This document shows, piece by piece, positions 22,872 through 33,063 of a DNA stretch of 50,760 nucleotides. Made by a program: the position numbers and the translations under genes. The notes under the pieces were generated by a model. That model did not search any database and was not told where the DNA came from. It saw only the letters and a list, made by a program, of their open reading frames with translations. Positions within the stretch are counted from its first letter, which is position 1. Every line of letters begins with the position of its first letter. Source of the DNA: Silene noctiflora (Eukaryota > Streptophyta > Magnoliopsida > Caryophyllales > Caryophyllaceae); NCBI GenBank assembly GCA_009801015.1, contig VHZZ01002481.1, positions 37,201 through 87,960 on the forward strand, read 5' to 3'.

Positions 22872-22971
22872 TACAAGTATATTTAAACGTGATTTTTGTT
22901 TTACACTAAAATCATCTTATTTAAAGTTACTTCCTCCATCTCAATCAGGATTTGTGACTTTTATAAAGTAA

Positions 22972-23156
22972 AGCGTCTCCCTTGTGACGAGTCGGTATTT
23001 GTGACGGGTAATGCCACTCACAAAACGAATAAAGCAAAAGGTGGGGGCACCCCTCCACTTGCTTTCCTCTCTCCTCTCATGGGTCATTTGTGAGTTAAAG
23101 TGGTACCCGTCTTCTCAAAGTGACGGATACCTTCCGTCACAAATGAGAATTGCCCT
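22972..23156. mobile_element. Mutator-type MITE of the GTGACGG family, with 11-bp direct repeat flanks
   Basis: TTATAAAGTAA is repeated exactly at 22961-22971 and 23157-23167. The ends are inverted: AGCGTCTCCCTTGTGACG on the left against the reverse complement AGGGCAATTCTCATTTGTGA on the right, with a second GTGACGGGT / ACCCGTC pair inside. Target duplications of 9-11 bp and multiple inverted motifs fit Mutator-like MITEs. A related full copy lies at 44002-44199 and a fragment at about 40290-40370. Confidence 0.7.
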
Positions 23157-23167
23157 TTATAAAGTAA

Positions 23168-25922
23168 CTCAACTATATTTACAGCTAACTTAATTACTTA
23201 CTTTTGTCGGTATATTCGTGAAAATTTCGGTACCTTTATAGAGGAGTTTAACAAAAACAATACACATGCACTCTAATTCTCAATTATTTGTTTGCTTTTT
23301 TTATTCTTTTTAAATTATATTTTAATTAAAGGCAAATCAATACTTAAGAGTTGAGACGGAAGGAGTATGATTGTACATTCAAGTGGTTGGAGGATCCATA
23401 AATTTGTGAAACAGTTTCAAATTAAATTATTATGTCCATGTAAATCACTCGAGCTCCATAAATATAATAAAGTATTTTAATTAAAGGCAAACCCGAATAT
23501 TTATAGTTCTAACTGACATTATATCTAAATAACTTGATACTAACCGACTCTAAAATGATCTAAACTCAAATGATCCATCCAATCCGATTTGACCAAAAAT
23601 TTTACAAATATAAATTGACTCGGTCCAAACTAACTCGACCCAAAATCGACGTGATTGACCGCTCATCCCGGTCCCTCGCCCATCCCCACCGGCCACCGCC
23701 CACTATCTACACACCACCCCTGTCTCCCTTGCCCTCCCAACCCCTGCCTCTACAACCCATGCCCCATCTAAATTGGACACTATATCCTGCTTGATAGGCG
23801 TAGCCCGAACCCATTTGTGAATCTAACACCTTCCCCTTCCTCTTACTTTGTCGACCATGCTCTCTCGCCCTAGCTTCACGACTGGTCGACTTCCACACCC
23901 TTGTTGACCCCCAAACAACCCTAACCACCTATTCCTAATAAAACCCTAATTATAATCCTAAATTTATTTGTATTTAATTAGTTTGATAAAAAAATATACT
24001 TCCGTTGTCATAAATAATTTTTAATCTTATATTTTAAATGATATTGAGAGAGAATTGAGTTTTGAGTGTCGGAAATGTGGGAGTGATTTATATAGTAAAA
24101 AAAACAGAGAGATTAACCGACATAATAAAGTGAATCTGAAATTTTTTTCCCAATGGCTAGAACAGAGTTGACCAAAACATACTTCATATTTGCCCCTTGT
24201 TCAACCAGCTTTTCATTCTTCTTGGTACATTATTTATCCTGTTGTATTTTGGGACGAATCTTGGAGGTGAAATCATTTTCGTAACCTAAACTATGAACTT
24301 TGCATGTTTAGGGTTCCAAAGTGCGTAACCGGTAACCTTATAAATCTTATCAAAGCTTCCCTTTTGAATTTTGAGGGATGAAAAACTAGAGATATCGTGC
24401 TACTTAGACAAATAGTAACCTTCAAAATTGACCATGTATACAATATGTAGTACCCAATTATTCCTGCATCTATCGGCCCATGTTGTGCCGTGCATTTTAC
24501 CGCACACTTCCTATTCTCATCTTGAGGTGTTGGAGGCAATATTCTCGGAATATTGCGATACTATTAGTTGGCACAAAATCAGCACATATGCATATTATTA
24601 GGGTGTAAATCCTGTATTTTAGGAATAGATATTGTGTAAATAACGGAAACAATTGCCTCCAACATGAGGCCTTGGGGGAGACTTTGATTGGTAAACACTG
24701 CGGCATTTTAGCGATCTCATCATAAAAGCCTACCATTTTAACATATGCGGTCATGTTTTAGATAGTTAGGTCTGTTTTATATCAATATTACTATAAAATC
24801 GCATACAAAAGACTAGTTGCTAAAGAAACGAATTATTGACTCTAATTTCAAGAATATTGGACCATGAGACTAGTTGTTGAGCGTCATGCAAAATTCTATT
24901 TAGCTGATAAGGTAGTTAATTTCTTCGAGAATTAAATATTTATAACAAAGCTATATGATACGCATCCAAATTAAAGCCATGTACTTATTTCTTTATTTGT
25001 CTTGCAATAACTTGTAAAATATTATTGCGAAATTTGTAACAATACTCATTTTATATGTTGAGTTGGCTAAGAAATAATCTAAAACACACTTTATTATGAT
25101 TATGATTCCTTTGAAAGGAGGTAGGATGTTGAGTAGGCTAAGAAAGAATACGTTAATAAGGGTAAAAACAGTTGGAATTGTAGTTGGTACATAGAGTGGA
25201 AGAGCTCTAAAACAAGACAAGTGTCCAAATATAATGTGATCAACCAAATCTAAGGAAATCATATGACTCATCAAATCAAATAATAATAAGGTTATATAAG
25301 AAGATGTTATTTCAACTACATATTGCCACCCTCTTTACTTGTATCATCTTCTACCAACAATCCTTAACCTTAACTACTTTCCTTATCTTCCAGGCATTTA
25401 GGAACTATTTTTTTTAGAGTATTATTTAGACTGCAAACATGTGAAGTTCCTACCAAACTACATTGCAACACCTATTTCTCGTATAGATTGTTCTAAGTTC
25501 TAACCTCAATAACTCGCCTCTTCCCTTTTTAGTTGTCATTTTATTTGTCAACTCCTTTGACTTTCTTTACTTGTTTATAGTTTAACTATAACTTGTTGAC
25601 TCGGAGATTAGTCTTTAAAAAAAATGTGGTTCTTTAATTGCTTAGGTTGGTGTATCAATATATGAATGATTAAATTAATTATCAAATGCATTCTTAAAAC
25701 TAATAATGATGCTAAAAAAGACTTAATTAATGGACACATTCGTTCCATCCAGACTCAAAAACCCAAAATGACTTCATTAATAGAAATAACTACATATTTG
25801 GCCACTCACAATAGGGATCACTACCACAAGTCATAAAGTACGACCATATCTCTATAAATATCACACTATTCACCTTGAACAACATAATCAATCAAGAATT
25901 CACAACCGTAACGATAAATATT
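23168..25922. other. Gene-poor intergenic region
   Basis: No coding was recognised. 23570-23660 carries the dispersed ACTCGACCCAAAA-type repeat, followed by a C-rich patch to about 23930. A lone GAGACGGAAGGAGTA at 23353 looks like half of a Stowaway element. The rest is AT-rich. Confidence 0.5.
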
Positions 25923-26750
25923 TGTAACACCCTCATTTATCTAAAAGCTTTAACTAGCCTAAATAAATGAGATTGTTACCATCTCGGAATGACCGGGTAG
26001 TGAATAAAAGACTTTAGCAAACTAAGGCAATTTAGTTAAATTAAACTCAAATGTCTTTTACAATTTTATTTTTTAAAACAAATACAAATACAACTCGCAG
26101 CGGAAAATGAAAACGTCAAAACTATAATTAAATAAACTAGTGATTTAAATCTAAGCCGTCAATCCAAGCTCCTCGCACCTCCCAAGCTCCTAGCATGCTA
26201 GTCTCAAGCACCTGCAAGTCTGCTCCCCATTAATGGTTCATCACAGGTGTTCACGAATACACTGTCAACCTCGCGGTTGAGTAGGATAAAATACATCACA
26301 ATAATAAAGCAACAATAAATCTCACAACAGTCAACATGTCACTTCTCAATATCAATTGTCCACGTTATCCACCAGAGACTAAGTCTAGGGCCTTCCAATC
26401 ATTTACCCACATGATCCACCAGAGACTAAGCCTAGGGCAGTCCAATATCTCATACACATTATCCACCAGCGACATGGTCTGCAGAACCAGCCTGGGGACG
26501 TCCAATACTCACAATTCCAAATCTCAACACAATACATACAATACTTACATACTCAATTCAATCCAGCAACAATGTCTCAACTCAGCAATGATATCTCAAA
26601 TTAACAATAATAACTCAAATCAATATTATAATCCATCTCATGAAAATATATCAAATCTCAACAACGGAGTTATCAACCATTATCATATCTCATGCTCAAG
26701 CCAATTCAAATAGATACAGTTAGAGTGAATAGATTATCCTACCTTTTAGC
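25923..26750. repeat. LTR-like segment starting TGTAACACCC, with short imperfect tandem repeat
   Basis: TGTAACACCCTCATTTATCT at 25923 resembles the start of many plant Ty3/gypsy LTRs. Inside, a phrase ATCCACCAGAGACTAAGYCT followed by AGGGC...TCCAAT occurs at 26367-26399, 26414-26446 and, more degenerate, 26461-26506. No closing CA end, target duplication or coding was identified, so the element class is tentative. Confidence 0.4.
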
Positions 26751-26924
26751 AAATACTCCCAATTAGCAAATTCCAGCAAGATAGATTATCCTTCAATAAC
26801 TAAAACATGCACTTCATCAAAGGGAACAAAGCGGGTAACCATCAAAACCAAAAGCTTAATCATCCTCTTAATACTAAAAGAATAAAGAAATCTACGTTTT
26901 TTCCCGCCTAAATGTAACCCAGAA

Positions 26925-27046
26925 ATTGCTATAATTAACTAAGATATTATTGCTATAATTAACTAAGAATTAACAAAGATGTTATTGCTATAATTAACTA
27001 AAATGTTATCTAAAATATTATTGGTATAATTAACTAAGAATTAAAA
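26925..27046. repeat. Four-copy tandem repeat next to a Helitron-like end
   Basis: ATTGSTATAATTAACTAA recurs at 26925, 26949, 26984 and 27020. The unequal spacing of 24, 35 and 36 bp comes from variable AAGATGTTATC-like spacers. It probably belongs to the element ending at 27146. Confidence 0.65.
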
Positions 27047-27118
27047 ATTACACATTACATAACTTTATGTAAATTTGTTAATTTTGATTCACTCTATATA
27101 AGACCACACTATAAAGTA

Positions 27119-27146
27119 CCGTGCTATAGCACGGGTTCTAACCTAG
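27119..27146 (+). mobile_element. Helitron-like 3' terminus (hairpin plus CTAG)
   Basis: CCGTGCTATAGCACGG (27119-27134) is a perfect short hairpin, followed 8 nt later by CTAG (27143-27146) and then T. Plant Helitrons end with a small GC-rich hairpin about 10 nt before CTRR and insert between A and T. The 5' TC end was not located and no Rep/helicase coding is present, so this would be a non-autonomous copy of unknown length. Confidence 0.6.
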
Positions 27147-28188
27147 TTTGGCAATCAACAAAATATATATATTCGATTAAACATAGGGTCAACACTTTGC
27201 TACTATTTTCTTTTTCTTTTTTTTTTTCTCGAAAAGAATTTGAATGTCCATAACTCTAAATTACAAGTTCATAAGCTGAAATTTGTTTTCCAAACCAAAT
27301 ATCCGGAAAAGTCTGTGAATTTGAGAAATATAAAATTATATCACTGTTCGAAATCATAGTCGAGAGGTGCGGTCGATCAAGTTTATTCAGGCAAAATACT
27401 TTAATTGATCATAATTTATAACACATAACTGCGAGTTTGAAAATAATAATTTTTTTTTTTCAAATTGAAAATCACATAAAGAAAATAATCTCGAGACTAA
27501 AATTTCCCCTTTTTAATCTCTATGAAAAATTATGGATAGTTAAAAGTTTTTCTTGAGAAAAAATGGTACAATTGTACAACATATCTTGCAAACGAGTTAA
27601 TCACGTCAAATCAGTTTCGGCTAGGTCATTTTCGGGTTTAACATAATTCAGATCGGATCGAGTCGGGTTAATTCGAGTTCTGGTCATTTTCAAGCCTATT
27701 ATTATCAAATTATTTAGGTACAATAATGGATTGGATGCAACAATAATTATTTGTGTCAGGTCATATTGATCGAGTCAATCTCGGTCCTTCATTTCCGATC
27801 ATTTTAGCACGACAAGAGATTGACACGCCCAACACGGCACAACATGTTGTGGGCTGTGTATGGGCCGAAGTTTAAGAAAAAGACCGTGTCTAGCCCAGAC
27901 ACGACACGCCCAAAATACAAAGAAAGAAGGCTTAAGTAGAGGAATTGTTTAAAAACGCTCAAACACGACACGTGCAACACGCCGTGAGCCGTGAGCCACA
28001 TTTCATTTCACCGGCACGACACAACACGGCACGAAACCCACATTCGTTGGCAAAATTATCCCTACTTGGGGGACAATTTTTTTGCCGGGTTTACGTAAAA
28101 TTGGAAAAATAGGGGAAAAAATACACAAATTATAAGGCAATTTGATTGGGAAGTTGGGAACAAAGTAGAATAAGTTTGGAAAAGAAGA
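27147..28188. other. Upstream region of the FtsJ-type gene, repeat-rich
   Basis: 27147-27600 is AT-rich. 27600-27780 carries a dispersed repeat also found at 48830-49140 (shared phrases such as TTATCAARTTATTTA and TGCAACAATAA). 27800-28040 is rich in CGGCACGACAC and ACACGGCAC motifs like hAT subterminal regions. The promoter of the methyltransferase gene must overlap this last part; I saw no clear TATA box. Confidence 0.5.
27800..28045. mobile_element. Possible non-autonomous hAT remnant with ACACGGCAC subterminal repeats
   Basis: Motifs CCCAACACGGCACAACATG, CCCAGACACGACACGCCC and CCGGCACGACACAACACGG are clustered and partly inverted, as in the termini of the hAT element at 602-2188. A terminal AGAGATTGACACGCCC is TIR-like at the left. 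No matching right TIR or 8-bp target duplication was found. Confidence 0.35.
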
Positions 28189-30134
28189 ATGAGCGGAGCG
28201 CCAGACTTCTTCTACAGAGAAGCTCAACGCCTTCGTTATGTCGCTCGTTCTGCCTTTAAGGTTCGTTATGTTGTTATTGTCGTACTATACACTACCAGTA
28301 TATAGTATTCTATTTCTATACCTTAAGTTTCTGATGATTTTTTTATTGTAAAAAACAGTTGTTACAATTACAAGAGAAATACAAGTTGATTAAACAAGGT
28401 TCTTCAGTGCTTGATCTTGGTTGTGCCCCTGGTGCCTGGCTCCAGGTTTACCTTTTGCTCTTGTCTTTCCTTTCTTTCTTTGAGGCATTTCGTCGAACAA
28501 CTGGTGGGTGCTCATCTTTTTGTGTTATAGGTAGCATGTCAGAGCTTGGGTCCGATACAAAATGGTGGACTTGTGGTGGGTATTGATCTTAAGGTAAGAT
28601 TAGCTTCTGGACTCTCTACATTGTATGGGATACAATTCGGATAATTTTTGGTTTTATAATCTAGGGGTAAGGTTACCCTGCTAATTAATACTCGCATATG
28701 TTTACATACTTTACAAGCTTGAGGTATTTCTGTAGCCTGGCCAAATATGTTTCACTAATCTCTTATGCCACCGTCTTACCGTAAGGTTTAGTTAGGTGTA
28801 GTAGTTTTGAGGATAGAAACAATGAAATTTCAAATGAGCACGGTTTAAGATTTTGTAACAAATTATTTCGAAAAAGGCCAAACATTTGAATGATTATGAT
28901 ATAAAACCTCGCCCTTTTATTGGAGTTGTGGATGTACTGAATTTTCATTGTATCTGAAATTGCAGAAGGTGAAGGTTCCTTCTGATTATTGTGATCGTAG
29001 AGTTCAAACAGTTTGTGCAGATGTTCTAAGTCTTCCTAGAGACCATATAAGGGCACTTTCTCCCAAGGTAATGTCAAGTTATTTTCTTCATTACAAATTG
29101 TTAATCTGTTCAGTTTGCGTCAATCAATCTTTTATCAAGTTTGAACATGTAATGAATAATTTGCATAACATTCGGTGTTTAGAGAGTTAAGAGTACTTTT
29201 GCGGTCTGTAAAAGTCTACTAAACAGATGCATGGCTGTATGATGCGAATAAGAGCAAGAACTTAATCACTAATTAATCTCTACTAATCTTCTCAATGTGC
29301 ATAAGATTTGGGATTAGGCACGCCTCTTTTTTTGTGTAATCTACTTATCGACGTCACAATGTGGTGTGTTGTACACTTATACTCCCTCTGGTTTTTATAT
29401 ATGCTCAGTAGGTTATCATTATATTTCAATGTGCATAAGATTTTTAAGATTAGACATGCCTCAAAATGTTGATTAAACTTTTAGCTCTGTAGTACAAGCT
29501 ATCATAGAGCTAGACCTCAAACAACACTATTTTTTGGAGATGTTAATGTCTTTTTTTCCGGATTTCCTGATACAGAAGGCATTTACAGTCATTCTATCAG
29601 ACATGTGCCCCCCAGTATCTGGAATCAAAAATAAAGATGCTGCTCTATCCGCTGAACTAGGGATGCGAGCCCTTGACCTAGCAGTTGGAAGGTCAGTTCT
29701 AGGCCAAAATGTTTCGGACTCTGAAAAGGAAACTGATGAGTCTGCGAAAACTCAAGATGATGATGGCATATTGGCCCCTGGGGGAAACCTTGTCATCAAG
29801 CTCTTAGAGAGTGAAAATAGGCAAGGTTTGTAATTCTATTCAGAGGACTGCGAAAATATGAGGCGGTTTGTGTGTTCCACCCAAAACACTTGTTTTTCAC
29901 TATCTATGTGGTTAGTGGTACTGGGTATATCATACGACATACTTAAGATAGTCACGTTTATGTTTTTTTGCCTAGAGAACTGCTTGCTGTAACAACTTAC
30001 ATAATTACTCTATGGTGGCAGAATTTAATCAAATGTGCAAACCACTCTTCAAGAAGGCGTCATGGTTGAGACCGAAAGCTACACGGCCATCTTCCAGAGA
30101 AATATATCTCATATGTCAAGGTCTGCGTGCTTGA
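28189..30134 (+). CDS. FtsJ/RrmJ-type SAM-dependent rRNA 2'-O-ribose methyltransferase
   Basis: Six exons: 28189-28260, 28359-28445, 28531-28593, 28966-29067, 29576-29825 and 30022-30134, giving 228 aa (E. coli RrmJ has 209). The SAM-binding motif is [11 protein letters not shown] at 41-51. The K-D-K-E catalytic tetrad is visible as K24 (SAFK), D117 (ILSDMCPP), K183 (NLVIKLLE) and E218 (SREIYLIC). These enzymes methylate a ribose 2'-OH in the large rRNA. The single-domain form resembles RrmJ and mitochondrial MRM2-like proteins rather than the larger SPB1 or TRM7 types. An acidic insert of about 20 residues (near 149-170) lies between the D and K motifs. The N-terminus [18 protein letters not shown] starts right at the domain, so no organelle presequence is apparent with this ATG. 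Splice phases are consistent throughout. Confidence 0.93.
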
Positions 30135-32480
30135 ATCTATTGCCAGCATGATCCTTTTTAGCTTACTGGTAACATGCCTGGCTGCCTGTAGTTGATCCCG
30201 ATTGAAGGCAGTTAAAGAAGGCATCGCGATTAGGCTTTCAAAATGATTTACATAGTTTTAACAGATGTTCTCGAGGAATTCCGTTGTAAAGTGTATTTTG
30301 AAGCTACCTTCAATTTACAATGTTACAACTTGTGATATTCTTACCTGACCAACTTGTGACATCAGTTGAGTATGAGGTGAGTCTTACGGATAATGTATAA
30401 AGTTTGAGATGAGTCTGGGGTGAGTCTGAACAATAAAATAATAATAAAAGTTAGTGGAAAATTGATGTGGCAGTCTTAAGACTTTGGTAAGTCTCACTAA
30501 TAATCTTACCCTTAGGTGTCCGTGTCATCCAAGGCCTTACATAAGTTACATTTAGCTAGTTATTTTTTCATCGTTTTTTGTTTATATTTAACATAATGTT
30601 ATCTTTAACCCAAAATTAACCAATCACTTCTAATAACAGGTCCAAATTAACGAGTCTTAACCTTAAAAAAGGGCCGGCTTGGATTTTCATGTTATATTAC
30701 GATTATCACGTATCCACATTCTATTCATAATAAATTCAATGAGATTGTGGCATGACTAAATAAGCTTTAGCAAGAAAATAACTAGGGCTGACAATGAGAC
30801 GAGCTCGGCTTGATAACTTAACGAATCAAGCCTAGTAAGCGTTGACTCGGATCGAAAAGTTCACGTACAACTTGAACTTATGTGATATAATAATATTTTT
30901 CTCTTATTTTTTTAAAATATATTTCATGATTATAACTTTTGACAACCATGAAAAATGTTTTCAATGTTTTTGTTGATTTGCCCGATATTTTTATATCTAC
31001 CAATTCGTGTTATTGAAACTATCAAAAGAAAAAAAGGGTTAGCTTAACAATTATATATATGCTCGCGTTGAGCTCAAACAGTTCAAGCTCAGGTTAAAGC
31101 TCGTGAGTATGGTAACGAGCTCAGTTTTTCCAAGCTCGGTTAAGTTAGAGATTGGCTTGAACTCGAATTTTGTTTCACGAGCACAAGTCGAGCAAGGCCA
31201 AACTCGAATAAATGTATTTTTAGTTGATTGTCAATGAGAAATCCCCTTTTTATTGTCAAAATTTGATTTTTGATGAAAGTTTCTTGGACTAATTTTATAA
31301 ATTTTGTGAAAAGTACGTGGCTTGAACAAAAATTTCACTCCCTTTGTTCTAATATTGTAGTATAGATCCCGTACTATAGTACGATATTTGTAAAAAGGTT
31401 TGTGTTAGAGAAAGTTGTCATTAAACATTTTTACATTTAATAAATCTACTATTATAAAGTTTTGTATTAAGACAAATTATGAATCACCTATTATAGTTAA
31501 GAATTCATTTTTTGTGTGTTTTATGAAATTTGACCTACATGGAGTTATATAAAAGGTATTTTAAATGCCTGGTATTTTTTAGGAAGTTGATTTGAAAAAC
31601 AATATTTAGAAATTGATTTAAAATTTTTAACAAATTATACCTCTATGTTTCTTGATTTTTAAGATAATAATTTTTTTTAATAAATGAAATCAAATCAGCG
31701 AGAAAGATTTTGTAAGAATAACACTTAGTGAAATTTTTTAGCGAGATTTTTGCCAATTAATGAAACCAAATTAATAAACTAAATTAACAGTAGATCCACT
31801 TACTTCATTAGTTTGAATTTGTCAGGAGTAATAATAACATTGAGCGAGAAATTTTAAGTAGTGTTCATCTTTTAATATATAGGAGATTATTGATTTATTT
31901 TTTCTTTGAGGACCAATTGAAAATGATCCTATCAAATGTACGGGAAGTTTAAGGGAAATATTGTGCATTGTGCATTTAATTTCAATTAATGTTTTTTTTT
32001 TGTTCAAAATAGATTGACTACAATATATTTTTGCTAAAAATAAAAGAGGTTTAATTTAATTAGGTTAGTGTTTTTTTGCTCAAAATAGATTGACTACAAA
32101 ATATTATTGCTGAAAATAGAAGAGTATATTTATTAATTGACTTCAATATATTATTGTTGAAAATAGAATAGGATATTTTTGCGCAAGGAATCAATTGAGC
32201 GGGACCACCCTAAACTTGTTAATCTTTTAGTATATAGGGGATGCGTATCCCGAATTAAAATATACGTCACAAAAAATAAAGATGTGAACAAATAATTGAA
32301 AATGAAAAAGTAGTTTTTAAGGCATAAATGTTTTGGCAAAGTTATACAAAACTCGTATAACCAATTCTGTAGCGTAAAAAATTAAAAAATTTAGTCCATG
32401 ACCCACCGCCCACTATAACCAATTGGATGGTCCATATTCCATTCCGTAGATAGAATTAGAATACATACATACATACGCCC
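30135..32480. other. Intergenic, repeat-rich, AT-rich
   Basis: No gene recognised. 30780-31210 carries many GAGCTCG / AAGCTCG motifs in both orientations, typical of degenerate non-autonomous transposon termini. A hairpin CGTACTATAGTACG lies near 31370-31384. 32005-32175 is a short tandem repeat. TTAATCTTTTAGTATATAG at 32219 recurs almost exactly at 2205 and in part at 31868, suggesting one dispersed element family. Confidence 0.5.
32005..32175. repeat. Short degenerate tandem repeat
   Basis: CAAAATAGATTGACTACAA followed by ATATTNTTGCT and AAAATARAAGAG occurs at 32005 and 32081 (76-bp spacing), with a third, more diverged copy near 32134 (ATTGACTTCAATATATTATT). Confidence 0.65.
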
Positions 32481-32487
32481 AAAATTC

Positions 32488-32513
32488 AAACCCTAGAAAG
32501 TTTGGCGCCCAAA
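32488..32513 (+). promoter_or_regulatory. Telo-box plus E2F-type site upstream of the SMR gene
   Basis: AAACCCTAGA (32488-32497) is a telo-box. TTTGGCGC (32501-32508) fits the E2F consensus TTTSSCGC and is part of a near-palindromic TTTGGCGCCCAAA readable on both strands. The pair sits about 310 bp before the ATG of a CDK-inhibitor gene, the kind of gene for which E2F control would make sense. Function is inference. Confidence 0.55.
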
Positions 32514-32743
32514 ATTCCCCGCTAAATTTGATTCTTCCGCCAGAAGATTGCAGCTATTAATAATATATATGAGTATATCACATCACTGATCACTCTCCCC
32601 AACATTTTCACATTTTATCCCTATTTTCTTTATTTTAATAAACCGCCCACTACACACAGTACACCCCCAGCTTCCTCAACAAGCCATTTTCCAACTTCCC
32701 CCCATTTCCCCCCCCCCCCATTTTCCCCCATTCAAATAATTTC

Positions 32744-32753
32744 TATTTATATA
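32744..32753 (+). promoter_or_regulatory. Putative TATA box of the SMR gene
   Basis: TATTTATATA lies 68 bp upstream of the ATG at 32821, implying a leader of roughly 40 nt. Confidence 0.55.
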
Positions 32754-32820
32754 TCCTTTACCTCTTCAATTCACTCCATCTATTTTCCCAATTTCACTAG
32801 CTAGCTAGCCGGCCATATAT

Positions 32821-33063
32821 ATGGAGAACAAGGAGAATATTGGTGTTGAGTACGAGTCGGGTTGTTGTACGCCGAGACACGGTGGAGCTAGAGTTGCTGC
32901 TGTTGTTTGTCCTCCTGCGCCTAGAAAGAAGAGAGTTTATGCAATTCAACCTGTTGTTCCTCCACAAGGGGGATATTTTAAGCCCCCGGATCTTGAGTCG
33001 ATTTTTACTCCGTTGCGAGTTAAGTCGGAGACGATTGGGAATCGACAGTTAGCAACAATGTGA
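32821..33063 (+). CDS. SIAMESE/SIAMESE-RELATED-type cyclin-dependent kinase inhibitor
   Basis: Intronless, 80 aa. The order of motifs is that of the plant SIM/SMR family: GCCTPRHGG at 14-22, CPPAPRKKR at 30-38, and the cyclin/CDK-contact motif YFKPPDLESIF at 52-62. SIM/SMR proteins are small nuclear inhibitors of CDK-cyclin complexes. They restrain mitosis and promote endoreduplication or stress-linked arrest. The length is at the short end of the family. The ATG follows a TATA box and short leader and is the only start in frame. A telo-box and E2F-type site lie about 310 bp upstream. Which SMR subgroup it belongs to cannot be decided by eye. Confidence 0.85.
   Translation: MENKENIGVEYESGCCTPRHGGARVAAVVCPPAPRKKRVYAIQPVVPPQGGYFKPPDLESIFTPLRVKSETIGNRQLATM

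Noticed and set aside
22472-22909. 145-codon plus-strand open frame
   Set aside because: It is made of the CT-rich Stowaway-like element and its tandem repeats, with low-complexity Leu/Phe/Ser/Pro content.
24291-25274. Minus-strand open frames between the expansin and FtsJ-type genes
   Set aside because: AT-rich chance frames without recognisable motifs, splice context or codon character.
26336-26713. 125-codon plus-strand open frame rich in Asn, Ser and Gln
   Set aside because: It covers the repeated CCACCAGAGACTAAG boxes and AT-rich DNA of the LTR-like segment and resembles no protein.
26899-26906. TTTCCCGC, a perfect E2F consensus
   Set aside because: It sits inside repeat DNA far from any gene start, so a chance match is more likely than regulation.
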